Shown one piece after another: positions 23,211 through 35,736 of a stretch of DNA of 64,000 nt. The position numbers and the translations under genes are program-made. Source of the stretch: Streptomyces sp. V4I2. GTDB taxonomy: Bacteria; Actinomycetota; Actinomycetes; Streptomycetales; Streptomycetaceae. The notes under the pieces were generated by a model. The model was not told the DNA's origin. It saw only the letters and a list, made by a program, of their open reading frames with translations, and made no database searches. The stretch lies in assembly GCF_030817655.1 (NCBI RefSeq), contig NZ_JAUSZM010000003.1:6386001-6450000 (forward strand), read 5' to 3'. Position 1 is the first letter of the stretch. Each line of letters begins with the position of its first letter.

Positions 23211-26200
23211 TTGGCCGCCTCGCGCACTGCCTCGACCGCGAATACGAACAACGGCGCCAGCACCGCCCCGCTGCGCATCTCCTTTGCAAAGATCAAGGAG
23301 CCCCTCGAGGTTCCGAACCTTCTTGCGCTGCAAACCGAGAGCTTCGACTGGCTGCTCGGCAACGACGCGTGGAAGGCTCGTGTCGAGGCGGCTCTGGAGT
23401 CCGGTCAGGACGTCCCCACCAAGTCCGGTCTGGAGGAGATCTTCGAGGAGATCTCTCCGATCGAGGACTTCTCCGGGTCGATGTCGCTGACGTTCCGCGA
23501 CCACCGTTTCGAGCCGCCTAAGAACAGCATCGACGAGTGCAAGGACCGCGACTTCACGTACGCGGCCCCGCTCTTCGTCACCGCCGAGTTCACCAACAAC
23601 GAGACCGGCGAGATCAAGTCCCAGACCGTCTTCATGGGCGACTTCCCGCTCATGACCGGCAAGGGCACCTTCGTCATCAACGGCACCGAACGTGTCGTGG
23701 TGTCGCAGCTGGTCCGCTCGCCGGGTGTCTACTTCGACTCCTCCATCGACAAGACGTCCGACAAGGACATCTTCTCCGCCAAGATCATCCCGTCCCGGGG
23801 TGCCTGGCTGGAGATGGAGATCGACAAGCGCGACATGGTCGGTGTGCGCATCGACCGCAAGCGCAAGCAGTCCGTCACCGTCCTGCTCAAGGCTCTCGGC
23901 TGGACCACCGAGCAGATCCTCGAGGAGTTCGGCGAGTACGAGTCCATGCGCGCCACCCTGGAGAAGGACCACACCCAGGGCCAGGACGACGCGCTGCTCG
24001 ACATCTACCGCAAGCTGCGTCCGGGCGAGCCCCCGACGCGTGAGGCCGCGCAGACCCTGCTCGAGAACCTCTACTTCAACCCCAAGCGCTACGACCTCGC
24101 CAAGGTCGGCCGCTACAAGGTCAACAAGAAGCTGGGTGGGGACGCTCCGCTGAATGCGGGTGTCCTGACCGTCGAGGACGTCATCTCGACGATCAAGTAC
24201 CTGGTGAAGCTGCACGCCGGCGAGACCGAGACGGCCGCTGACAACGGCACGACGATCGTCGTCGAGACCGACGACATCGACCACTTCGGCAACCGTCGTC
24301 TGCGCAGCGTCGGCGAGCTCATCCAGAACCAGGTCCGTACGGGTCTGGCGCGTATGGAGCGAGTCGTCCGCGAGCGGATGACGACCCAGGACGTCGAGGC
24401 GATCACGCCGCAGACCCTGATCAACATCCGGCCGGTCGTCGCCTCCATCAAGGAGTTCTTCGGCACCAGCCAGCTGTCGCAGTTCATGGACCAGAACAAC
24501 CCGCTGTCGGGTCTCACCCACAAGCGCCGTCTGTCGGCTCTTGGCCCGGGTGGTCTCTCCCGTGAGCGGGCCGGCTTCGAGGTCCGTGACGTGCACCCGT
24601 CCCACTACGGACGTATGTGCCCGATCGAGACGCCTGAAGGCCCGAACATCGGTCTGATCGGTTCGCTCGCCTCCTACGGCCGCGTCAACGCGTTCGGTTT
24701 CGTCGAGACGCCGTACCGCAAGGTCACCGGCGGTGTCGTCACCGACGACGTCGACTACCTGACGGCCGACGAAGAGGACCGATTCGTCATCGCGCAGGCG
24801 AACGCCGAGCTCAATGACGACATGCGTTTCACCGAGAACCGCGTCCTGGTCCGCCGCCGTGGCGGCGAGGTCGACTACGTCCCCGGTGACGACGTGGACT
24901 ACATGGACGTCTCGCCGCGCCAGATGGTGTCGGTCGCGACCGCCATGATCCCGTTCCTCGAGCACGACGACGCCAACCGTGCCCTGATGGGCGCGAACAT
25001 GATGCGTCAGGCCGTGCCGCTCATCAAGAGCGAGTCCCCGCTCGTCGGCACCGGCATGGAGTACCGCTCCGCCGTCGACGCCGGCGACGTGGTCAAGGCC
25101 GAGAAGGCGGGTGTGGTCCAGGAGGTCTCCGCGGACTACATCACCACCGCGAACGACGACGGCACGTACATCACGTACCGCCTGGCCAAGTTCGCCCGCT
25201 CCAACCAGGGCACCTCGGTCAACCAGAAGGTCATCGTCAACGAGGGCGACCGGATCATCGACGGCCAGGTCCTGGCCGACGGTCCGGCCACCGAGAACGG
25301 CGAGATGGCGCTGGGCAAGAACCTGCTCGTGGCGTTCATGCCGTGGGAGGGTCACAACTACGAGGACGCGATCATCCTGTCGCAGCGCCTCGTGCAGGAC
25401 GACGTCCTCTCCTCGATCCACATCGAGGAGCACGAGGTCGACGCCCGTGACACCAAGCTCGGCCCCGAGGAGATCACCCGGGACATCCCGAACGTCTCCG
25501 AGGAGGTCCTCGCCGACCTCGACGAGCGCGGCATCATCCGTATCGGTGCCGAGGTCGTCGCCGGCGACATCCTGGTCGGCAAGGTCACGCCCAAGGGTGA
25601 GACCGAGCTGACCCCGGAGGAGCGCCTGCTCCGTGCGATCTTCGGTGAGAAGGCCCGTGAGGTCCGTGACACCTCGCTGAAGGTGCCGCACGGCGAGATC
25701 GGCAAGGTCATCGGCGTCCGCGTCTTCGACCGTGAAGAGGGCGACGAGCTGCCGCCGGGCGTGAACCAGCTGGTTCGTGTCTACGTGGCGCAGAAGCGCA
25801 AGATCACGGACGGCGACAAGCTGGCCGGCCGTCACGGCAACAAGGGTGTCATCTCCAAGATCCTGCCCATCGAGGACATGCCGTTCCTCGAGGACGGGAC
25901 CCCGGTCGACATCATCCTCAACCCGCTGGGTGTGCCGTCCCGAATGAACCCGGGACAGGTCCTGGAGATCCACCTCGGCTGGCTCGCCAGCCGCGGCTGG
26001 GACGTCTCCGGCCTCGCGGAGGACTGGGCGCAGCGCCTCCAGGTCATCGGCGCCGACCAGGTCGACCCCGGCACGAACGTGGCGACCCCGGTGTTCGACG
26101 GCGCCCGCGAGGACGAGCTGACCGGTCTGCTGGAGCACACCATCCCGAACCGCGACGGGGACCGTCTGGTCCTCCCGTCCGGCAAGGCGAGGATGTTCGA

Positions 26201-26696
26201 CGGCCGTTCCGGCGAGCCGTTCCCGGAGCCGATCTCGGTCGGCTTCATGTACATCCTCAAGCTCCACCACCTGGTCGACGACAAGCTGCACGCCCGGTCG
26301 ACCGGTCCGTACTCGATGATCACCCAGCAGCCGCTGGGTGGTAAGGCCCAGTTCGGTGGCCAGCGCTTCGGTGAGATGGAGGTGTGGGCGCTGGAGGCTT
26401 ATGGCGCCGCGTACGCCCTCCAGGAGCTGCTGACCATCAAGTCCGACGACGTCACCGGCCGCGTGAAGGTCTACGAGGCCATCGTCAAGGGCGAGAACAT
26501 TCCCGAGCCCGGCATCCCCGAGTCCTTCAAGGTGCTCATCAAGGAGATGCAGTCCCTGTGCCTCAACGTGGAGGTGCTGTCCTCGGACGGCATGTCCATC
26601 GAGATGCGCGACACCGACGAGGACGTCTTCCGCGCTGCGGAGGAGCTTGGCATCGACCTGTCCCGGCGTGAGCCGAGCAGCGTCGAAGAGGTCTGA
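23211..26696 (+). CDS. rpoB: DNA-directed RNA polymerase beta subunit
   Basis: A 1161-aa catalytic subunit of RNA polymerase. The TTG at 23211 is chosen because GGAAGGA lies just upstream and homologues begin AASR.AST; it gives exactly the Streptomyces length. The rifampicin-binding region is recognisable (QLSQFMDQNNPLSGLTHKRRLSALG) with wild-type Asp, His and Ser at the classical resistance positions. DGDKLAGRHGNKGVISKILP and GGKAQFGGQRFGEMEVWALEAYGA are active-centre and clamp-contact segments. rpoC follows after 94 bases. No sign of a rifampicin-resistance allele. Confidence 0.98.
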   Translation: MAASRTASTANTNNGASTAPLRISFAKIKEPLEVPNLLALQTESFDWLLGNDAWKARVEAALESGQDVPTKSGLEEIFEEISPIEDFSGSMSLTFRDHRFEPPKNSIDECKDRDFTYAAPLFVTAEFTNNETGEIKSQTVFMGDFPLMTGKGTFVINGTERVVVSQLVRSPGVYFDSSIDKTSDKDIFSAKIIPSRGAWLEMEIDKRDMVGVRIDRKRKQSVTVLLKALGWTTEQILEEFGEYESMRATLEKDHTQGQDDALLDIYRKLRPGEPPTREAAQTLLENLYFNPKRYDLAKVGRYKVNKKLGGDAPLNAGVLTVEDVISTIKYLVKLHAGETETAADNGTTIVVETDDIDHFGNRRLRSVGELIQNQVRTGLARMERVVRERMTTQDVEAITPQTLINIRPVVASIKEFFGTSQLSQFMDQNNPLSGLTHKRRLSALGPGGLSRERAGFEVRDVHPSHYGRMCPIETPEGPNIGLIGSLASYGRVNAFGFVETPYRKVTGGVVTDDVDYLTADEEDRFVIAQANAELNDDMRFTENRVLVRRRGGEVDYVPGDDVDYMDVSPRQMVSVATAMIPFLEHDDANRALMGANMMRQAVPLIKSESPLVGTGMEYRSAVDAGDVVKAEKAGVVQEVSADYITTANDDGTYITYRLAKFARSNQGTSVNQKVIVNEGDRIIDGQVLADGPATENGEMALGKNLLVAFMPWEGHNYEDAIILSQRLVQDDVLSSIHIEEHEVDARDTKLGPEEITRDIPNVSEEVLADLDERGIIRIGAEVVAGDILVGKVTPKGETELTPEERLLRAIFGEKAREVRDTSLKVPHGEIGKVIGVRVFDREEGDELPPGVNQLVRVYVAQKRKITDGDKLAGRHGNKGVISKILPIEDMPFLEDGTPVDIILNPLGVPSRMNPGQVLEIHLGWLASRGWDVSGLAEDWAQRLQVIGADQVDPGTNVATPVFDGAREDELTGLLEHTIPNRDGDRLVLPSGKARMFDGRSGEPFPEPISVGFMYILKLHHLVDDKLHARSTGPYSMITQQPLGGKAQFGGQRFGEMEVWALEAYGAAYALQELLTIKSDDVTGRVKVYEAIVKGENIPEPGIPESFKVLIKEMQSLCLNVEVLSSDGMSIEMRDTDEDVFRAAEELGIDLSRREPSSVEEV

Positions 26697-26790
26697 CGGG
26701 AGTTCGGAGGCCTTCACCATGAAGGCCTCCGGCCCCAGGACCCCCGTATCAGACCCCATGACTTACAACCCTGAGAGGGATTGACGCATA

Positions 26791-30690
<3,900 letters not shown>

Positions 30691-30699
30691 TAGTTGGTG

Positions 30700-30742
30700 C
30701 TGAGGTCCTGAGGTTCTGAGTTCTGAGGTCCTGAGGTTCTGA
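30700..30742. repeat. Direct repeat after rpoC
   Basis: CTGAGGTCCTGAGGTTCTGA occurs at 30700-30719 and again at 30723-30742. It lies exactly at the boundary between rpoC and the phage-derived block, so it was considered as an attachment-site trace, but it is locally tandem and probably slippage-derived. Confidence 0.6.
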
Positions 30743-30780
30743 AGGGCGGTCACCCCGTTTCGTACGGGGTGGCCGCCCTT
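30742..30780. terminator. Bidirectional terminator between rpoC and tail module
   Basis: A 17-bp stem (AAGGGCGGTCACCCCGT / ACGGGGTGGCCGCCCTT, one mismatch) around a TTCGT loop, with T-runs possible on either strand. It separates convergent rpoC and the lysis end of the tail operon. Confidence 0.85.
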
Positions 30781-30788
30781 CGGCCTGT

Positions 30789-31049
30789 TCAGCGTGCTGC
30801 CAGTTCCCAGGCCATGACGATCATGGTGGCTACGGCGGCCAGCGCGCCGATGCTGGCAAGCGGCCAGCGGGAGTGCTCCAGGGCGTCCAACCGCTGTTCG
30901 TGATCGGCGAGTTGCTTGTCGGTCTGGTCGCTGCGCTGGACGAGGAGGGCGAGGGACCCGTCGACGCGGGCGAAACCGGCCTCGACGGTGCCGCGCAGGC
31001 GTTCCAGTTCGAGGGCGACGTCGTGTTGTTGCTGCTCCGGAGGTGTCAT
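30789..31049 (-). CDS. XhlA-like small coiled-coil membrane protein (lysis module)
   Basis: An 86-aa protein with a Glu/Gln-rich coiled coil (about residues 8-58, LERLRGTVEAGFARVDGSLALLVQRSDQTDKQLADHEQRLDALEHS) and one C-terminal membrane helix (IGALAAVATMIVMAWEL). This layout matches haemolysin XhlA-type proteins that accompany phage holins and endolysins. The start overlaps the stop of the holin-like gene (ATGA), indicating translational coupling. It is the last gene of the tail operon and faces rpoC. Confidence 0.6.
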   Translation of the reverse strand: MTPPEQQQHDVALELERLRGTVEAGFARVDGSLALLVQRSDQTDKQLADHEQRLDALEHSRWPLASIGALAAVATMIVMAWELAAR

Positions 31050-31279
31050 CCGTCACCCCCGGAGTCCGGGCTGTCTGTGCGCAGCCAGGCGGGAAGCAGG
31101 GTCTGGACGCCGGGTACGGCCATGACCCGGGTCACGCCCGCGGCGACGGCGAGGGCGCCGGCCACCCAGGGGAGTGTCCTGGAGATGCCGGCGGCGTCGA
31201 CGACCGTCGGCAGCAGGACGCACAGGCCGGCAGCGGTCTGGACAACGGTGCGGAGGGTCCGCTTGGCGGCCTCTGACAT
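31046..31279 (-). CDS. Holin-like protein
   Basis: A 77-aa protein with two predicted membrane helices (TVVQTAAGLCVLLPTVVDAAGIS and LPWVAGALAVAAGVTRVMAV) and a short polar C-tail. Position directly after an endolysin and before an XhlA-like gene supports a holin that permeabilises the cytoplasmic membrane to release the endolysin. GAAAGGAGG precedes the ATG at 31279. Confidence 0.65.
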   Translation of the reverse strand: MSEAAKRTLRTVVQTAAGLCVLLPTVVDAAGISRTLPWVAGALAVAAGVTRVMAVPGVQTLLPAWLRTDSPDSGGDG

Positions 31280-31311
31280 GAGGGCCTCCTTTCTCAGGGG
31301 CTGTACGGATC

Positions 31312-32181
31312 TCAAGGGCTGTACGGGACCTGCAGTGCCGCCCAGGACTTCGCGCCCGGCCACCCGTCGGCCGCCGCGCCGGTGTAGCGGAGCTTTCGCT
31401 GCCACTTCGCGTACGACCGGCGGTCGGCCTCGGTCCACTGGGGGCCGGGGCCGTCGGTGTAGGCGGAGCAGCCGAGGGCGACCAGGCGCTTGCCCATCGC
31501 TGTGACGATCGGCGACCGGGGGTGCTTCTTGAACCAGGCGGCGCCGGGGAAGGGTTGGTACGTGGGCCTCGTCGCACTGGTCGGCTTCTTGCCGAGCCGG
31601 GTGGCGACCCTGGCCCGGAAGTCGGTCATCGTGAACCCGCGCGGGTCGATCTTCGCGCTGGTCCACTCCTTGTGCCCGATGACGGAGCCGGCGCTCCAGC
31701 CGTGTGCCCGGCACAGCGCGGCCGCCGCCCGGGCCGTCGCGTCCAGCTGGGCCTCGGGCCAGGGGTCCTTGCCGTCGCCGAGGTTGACGCACTCGAAGCC
31801 GTAGAAGCGGACGTTGCCGTCGGTGTCGTTCTCGTTGGGGGAAGGGAGAGCGGTGCGCTCGGTGACTACGGCGTTCAGTACGTCGCCGTCGCCGCTGCCG
31901 GCGTGGTTGGCGCGGCCGTTGCCGACCAGGTGCACCGTGCCGTCCTTGGCGATGACGCCGTGGCAGAGCGGGCCGGGGAGATCGGAGCGGCCGTTGAAGC
32001 AGAGGTTGACGGTGGCGGCGGTACCCGAGGTGACGGTGTGGTGGATGATCACGCCGTTGACGGGGCCCCAACTTCCCTTGTGGTTGCGGTTGTTGGTGCG
32101 CCAGCCGGGGTGTTCGACGACGGTGACGCCCTCGGCCCGCAGGGCGGAGACGAGGGCGTCGGCGGAGAGGGGTGTGGCCAT
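31312..32181 (-). CDS. N-acetylmuramoyl-L-alanine amidase endolysin (PGRP/amidase_2)
   Basis: A 289-aa peptidoglycan hydrolase. The amidase_2/PGRP domain (about residues 20-190) has the zinc-ligand histidine in GVIIHHTVTSG (47-48), a second conserved His in NHAGSGDGDV, and the distal HKEWTSAKIDPRGF segment. The C-terminal ~80 residues (MGKRLVALGCSAYTDGPGPQWTEADRRSYAKWQRKLRYTG.AADGWPGAKSWAAL) form a peptidoglycan-binding-like repeat. No signal peptide is visible, so export would need the adjacent holin. ATG 32181 is preferred, with GAAAGG upstream. In a tailocin it would lyse the producer for release. Confidence 0.88.
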   Translation of the reverse strand: MATPLSADALVSALRAEGVTVVEHPGWRTNNRNHKGSWGPVNGVIIHHTVTSGTAATVNLCFNGRSDLPGPLCHGVIAKDGTVHLVGNGRANHAGSGDGDVLNAVVTERTALPSPNENDTDGNVRFYGFECVNLGDGKDPWPEAQLDATARAAAALCRAHGWSAGSVIGHKEWTSAKIDPRGFTMTDFRARVATRLGKKPTSATRPTYQPFPGAAWFKKHPRSPIVTAMGKRLVALGCSAYTDGPGPQWTEADRRSYAKWQRKLRYTGAAADGWPGAKSWAALQVPYSP

Positions 32182-32258
32182 GGGCTGCCTTTCAGGGGTG
32201 ACGCGGGCATGAGAAAACCCCGGCCGGGTGGCTCGGGGTGGATGTGGCGCGGGGTGGG

Positions 32259-32687
32259 TCAGGTGGTTGCTGTCTCTGTCTCTGTCTCTGTGTCCGTGTC
32301 CGTGTCCGTCTCCGGATCCGGGGTGCTCGGGCTCGTCCACGTGGCGCACAGGGCCGCGTACTTCTCCGTGTTCGCCCGGAAGTCGTCCAGTGCGGCGGCG
32401 ACCGCCCGTTGCACGGCCGTCTGGTCCGGTACGACGGGGTCAGCGCCGGTCGGCTGGACCGTGACGCGGCCGCCGCCGCGCAGGACGGCGCCGCTGCCGT
32501 CGGTCTCGGAGAACTGGGCCGTGACGGTCACGGACGCGTGGCGTCCGGTGAGCGGGTCGGGGGCGATGATGCTGCTGAGGCTGGCGTCGGAGACGTTGAC
32601 GTGGATCGTGTGAGCGTCCTCGACGACCGTGGCGCGGCCGGCGTAGTCGATCGCGACGCCCCAGGGCTGGCTGGTGTCGATGTCCAT
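32259..32687 (-). CDS. Tail-tip associated protein of unknown function
   Basis: A 142-aa acidic protein with no family I can name. It begins MDIDTSQPWGVAIDYAGRATVV and has predicted beta strands in its first 90 residues. It ends in a run of alternating D/T and E/T (DTDTDTETETETATT), encoded by a hexanucleotide tandem repeat. Similar small proteins occupy the position between fibre genes and endolysin in actinophages. Its place in the operon suggests a structural or chaperone role. Confidence 0.6.
   Translation of the reverse strand: MDIDTSQPWGVAIDYAGRATVVEDAHTIHVNVSDASLSSIIAPDPLTGRHASVTVTAQFSETDGSGAVLRGGGRVTVQPTGADPVVPDQTAVQRAVAAALDDFRANTEKYAALCATWTSPSTPDPETDTDTDTETETETATT
32271..32314. repeat. 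Hexanucleotide coding repeat
   Basis: On the plus strand GTCTCT and GTGTCC/GTCTCC units repeat about seven times. They encode the D-T/E-T tail of the minus-strand protein. Unit number could vary between strains. Confidence 0.75.
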
Positions 32688-32730
32688 GGGTTTCTCCGTG
32701 AGGGCTGAAGAGCCTGAGGGCTGAAGGGGC

Positions 32731-33435
32731 TTACGAGGTCTGGAGGCCGAACATCATCCGCGGCTGGGCGTAGACCGTGCCGGAGGTCGAGGTGACCCGG
32801 GCCTGGATCTCCACCTTGAGCAGCGAACCGAACGAGGTGTTGAAGTCGGCGGCGACGGCGCCGGTGTGGTCGAGGGACGTGGGCGCGGTGACCGCACCGG
32901 ACCACTCGGCGTCGTTGATCAGGACCCGGACCTCGCCCGTGGCACCGGAGCTGACCGCCGTCGCGACGAAGATGCGCATCCGCGGCTGCCACAGCGGGTT
33001 CCAGGACCGGGCGACCGTCGACCAGTCCGTCAGAGTGGTGCGCGGCCAGCGGGCGTTGTCCAGGTCGGTCGGCAGCGCCATCGGGAGCCAGGGCCGGGCC
33101 AGGCCGCCGGTGTCGATGTCGTCGGAGAAGATCTCGCGGCCGTTGACGTCGTGGACCCGCAGCGGCTGCTGGGAGGTGCTGGTGCCGTCGCCGTTGTACA
33201 CACTCAGCGCCAGCTTGCCGGTCTGGCGGCGGATCGCGAGGCCGAACTCGTCGCCCGTCCACTTGCCGACCCGGAACACCTCGGAGCTGTTGTCCGGGGT
33301 CCGTACGGAGATGTAACCGCCCGCGCCCGAGCCCTTGTTGAGGGCGGGCAGGCCGTTGACGGCGGTGGACAGCTGCTGGATGCGGCGTTCCATCTGGGTG
33401 AGCCGGTCGATGATGTCTTCGGGGAGCTGGGGCAT
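32731..33435 (-). CDS. Putative minor tail protein
   Basis: A 234-aa protein. The N-terminus MPQLPEDIIDRLTQMERRIQQLSTAV is a short amphipathic helix or trimeric coiled coil, as in many phage fibre proteins, followed by beta-rich sequence (YISVRTPDNSSEVFRVGKW...FGLAIRRQTGKLALSVYNGDG). The C-terminal ~110 residues (WNPLWQPRMRIFVATAVSSGATGEVRVLINDAEWSGAVTAP...RVTSTSGTVYAQPRMMFGLQT) look like a beta-sandwich. The ATG overlaps the stop of the Gp37-like gene by one base (TGATG), so translation is coupled. Probably a distal tail or fibre component. Confidence 0.7.
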   Translation of the reverse strand: MPQLPEDIIDRLTQMERRIQQLSTAVNGLPALNKGSGAGGYISVRTPDNSSEVFRVGKWTGDEFGLAIRRQTGKLALSVYNGDGTSTSQQPLRVHDVNGREIFSDDIDTGGLARPWLPMALPTDLDNARWPRTTLTDWSTVARSWNPLWQPRMRIFVATAVSSGATGEVRVLINDAEWSGAVTAPTSLDHTGAVAADFNTSFGSLLKVEIQARVTSTSGTVYAQPRMMFGLQTS

Positions 33436-34571
33436 CAGACCTCCTCCAGGTAGAGCTCGGCGGTGTCGGGGCGGCCGCGCTGGGCCGGGCTCACCTTGAC
33501 GCCGATGATCCGGTAACGGGCGTCCAGGCCCTCGGCCCACCATTCGTCGGTGATGCGGATACGGACGGTCCGGCCGAGCAGGGCGGGCGGGACCAGGTCG
33601 TCGAGGCGGACGCTGATCTCCGGGATCACCACGGCCGCGGTGGCCGATGCCAGTTCGGCCTTGGCCAGCGAGTTCAGGGTGGCCTTGCTGGTGATCTCGG
33701 TGTGGTCGGAGGACAGGTCGATGCGCGGGTAGCCCGCCTTGGTGATCAGGTCGTCGGCGACCTGGATGTCGGAGCACTGCGGGCGGGACTCCGCGGCCTG
33801 GTTGTCGTTGACGGAGGCCCCGCGGGTCCGCGCGGTGGTGCCGCCACGGGTGGCGTCGCGCGGAAAGGAGTACGACAGGATCGTGCCCGGCCGGTCCAGG
33901 AGCAGGTCGGTGGTGCCGATCAGGATCTTCGGGTTGCCCAGGCGCAGCCGGCGCGTCCGTTCGCCGGTGGACGGGTCGCGGTAGACGGCGATGTGGTGCT
34001 CGAAGCCGTTGTCCACGGCGGCGAGCGCGTCGAGCGCCTCCAGGTAGACGGTCTCGTCGCCGTCGCGGTAGGAGACGGTGCGGGTCTGCGTGGAGGTCTC
34101 GTCGCCGGACGTGACGGCGATGTCGCCGCCGGCCTCGGTGGGCTCGGCTTCGGCGTCGACGGTCCCGGTCTGGAGGTGCCGCCACAGCTTGCGGGCCACC
34201 TCCAGCTGGTCCTCGTCGGTGAACGCGAGGTCCTTGCGGATGCGGCGGCGGCCCGCGTACGACTCGAAGGTGGCCGCCTGGATGCCGAGGGTGAGGACGC
34301 CCCGGGTGTCGCTCTGCAGGGTGGACGTCCAGATGATGCCGCCCCACCACAGGTCGTTGCCGCGCTGGAGATACACCGAGGTGCGGCCCTCTTCGATGCG
34401 GCGGGCACGGGCGGCCATCTCGGCGTTGGGGAGGGGGACGGTGCCGAAGAGGGAACCGGCCTTGCCGATGTAGTCGTCGACGGTGACGTCTCGTAGGGGC
34501 AGGATGTCGATGGTGTGGTCGGTGAGCAGGTCGCAGAAGATCGCCCGGTAGGGCGTGTTGATCGTGCTCAT
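33435..34571 (-). CDS. Siphovirus ReqiPepy6 Gp37-like tail protein
   Basis: A 378-aa protein resembling the Gp37-like family of actinobacterial siphoviruses, found next to minor tail proteins and probably forming part of the tail hub. Recognisable segments are YRAIFCDLLTDHTIDILPLRDVTVDDYIGKAGSL, WWGGIIWTSTLQSDTRG, QTRTVSYRDGDETVYLEALDALA, and the C-terminal RVRITDEWWAEG...RYRIIGVKVSPAQ-like strand pair. Start ATG 34571 overlaps the stop of the upstream fibre gene (ATGA). The family role is structural; the specific function is not known. Confidence 0.75.
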   Translation of the reverse strand: MSTINTPYRAIFCDLLTDHTIDILPLRDVTVDDYIGKAGSLFGTVPLPNAEMAARARRIEEGRTSVYLQRGNDLWWGGIIWTSTLQSDTRGVLTLGIQAATFESYAGRRRIRKDLAFTDEDQLEVARKLWRHLQTGTVDAEAEPTEAGGDIAVTSGDETSTQTRTVSYRDGDETVYLEALDALAAVDNGFEHHIAVYRDPSTGERTRRLRLGNPKILIGTTDLLLDRPGTILSYSFPRDATRGGTTARTRGASVNDNQAAESRPQCSDIQVADDLITKAGYPRIDLSSDHTEITSKATLNSLAKAELASATAAVVIPEISVRLDDLVPPALLGRTVRIRITDEWWAEGLDARYRIIGVKVSPAQRGRPDTAELYLEEV

Positions 34572-35671
34572 GAGGCGGCCTCGTAGGTGGCGGTACCCCG
34601 GACGGCGTGCGAGGCGGCCCAGGTCCAGGGCGACAGGGCGTCCGCGGTGCCCTGGCTGGCACTGGCGATCGCGGCGGCGTCGACCCGGCCCGTGCCGATG
34701 TTCAACTCGAAGGTGCTGGTCGTGGCGAGGTAGATCCGGCCCATCAGGCGGGCGGCGTTGGTGGCGGACAGCTCGGCGAAACCGATGACGGGCTGGGCGG
34801 TGGCCGCGGCCACCGGCAGCGAGAACCGCCAGTTGTCCGCGGTGGTGGGGCTGGTGCCGAAGTTGGTGGTGGTGCCGAACTGGATCGAGAAGTTGAGGTG
34901 CACGGTCGTACCGGACTTGAGGTACCGGCAGTTGACGGTGGCGTTGCCGTACGACGGCAGGGCGCTCCCGGTGCCGGTCGTCCAGGCCGGCGTCCAGCTC
35001 TGCCAGGTCGGCAGGACCGGGTAGTCGGCCCAGGCGCTGCCGGTCCAGCGCTGCAACTGGCCATTGATGTCGCGGTACTGGCCGGGGTAGGAGCCGATCG
35101 CGGTGTCGGACGTGACCGACAGGATGCCGCCGACGGCGACCGTCGGGGTACGGCGGTCGGCGAGGACGGAGGACCAGGCGAGACCGCCGCCGCCCGCACT
35201 CGTGCCCTTGGCCACGGTGACCTGGTACAGCGGGATCGCGAGTGCGGGTACGGGCTTGACGGCCGGGATGGCGGCCGGCGTGCCCGGGACGATCTCGACG
35301 ACCGCCTCGGTACGGCCCAGGCCGTCGTACGCGTCGTCGTACACCCGCAGCACGACCAGGTCGATCCGGTCGTACAGGGCGTCGCCGTCGGCGAAGGTCA
35401 GGGGCAGGTACCCGGTCAGGGCGACCGGGTAGGCGCCCTGGCTGTCGGTGCCCTGGAGGACCGCGCGGCCGGGGCTGACGCTCACGGTCATGGTGTTCGG
35501 GGTACCGGTCAGGGTGAATCCGGAGATCCGCCACTGGCCGTCGGGGGAGCCCGGCAGGATGCCGGAGCGGGTGGCGACGGCCGAGGTCGGAGTGAGGGCG
35601 CCGAGCGAGACGAGCCGGGTGTCCTCGCGGGACTGGCCGTCCGGAGACAGCCAGCCGGAGCGTACGGGCAT
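34568..35671 (-). CDS. Minor tail/receptor-binding candidate, paralogue A
   Basis: A 367-aa member of a tandem family of three. The first ~150 residues (SGWLSPDGQSREDTRLVSLGALT, then RSGILPGS.DGQWRISGF, GRAVLQGTDSQGAYPVAL, RIDLVVLRVYDDAYDGLGRTEAVVEIVPGTP) are shared with B and C and probably attach to the tail tip. A linker with one GSYPGQYRDINGQLQRWTGSAW unit follows. The C-terminal ~150 residues are unlike B and C. This layout, constant base and variable tip, suits receptor binding. AAAGGGAG precedes the ATG. Confidence 0.75.
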   Translation of the reverse strand: MPVRSGWLSPDGQSREDTRLVSLGALTPTSAVATRSGILPGSPDGQWRISGFTLTGTPNTMTVSVSPGRAVLQGTDSQGAYPVALTGYLPLTFADGDALYDRIDLVVLRVYDDAYDGLGRTEAVVEIVPGTPAAIPAVKPVPALAIPLYQVTVAKGTSAGGGGLAWSSVLADRRTPTVAVGGILSVTSDTAIGSYPGQYRDINGQLQRWTGSAWADYPVLPTWQSWTPAWTTGTGSALPSYGNATVNCRYLKSGTTVHLNFSIQFGTTTNFGTSPTTADNWRFSLPVAAATAQPVIGFAELSATNAARLMGRIYLATTSTFELNIGTGRVDAAAIASASQGTADALSPWTWAASHAVRGTATYEAAS

Positions 35672-35736
35672 GGGGAACTCCCTTTCTGGGGCAGGTCAGT
35701 TGGCCGGGGGCAGTTGGCCGGGGTCAGCCGGCCGGG

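Noticed and set aside
23211..26696. Rifampicin-resistant or duplicated-type rpoB
   Set aside because: The residues at the classical resistance positions are wild-type and length and context are those of the housekeeping gene.
32259..32687. D/T and E/T tail as a functional binding motif
   Set aside because: It is explained by a hexanucleotide repeat at the DNA level; no family precedent is known to me.
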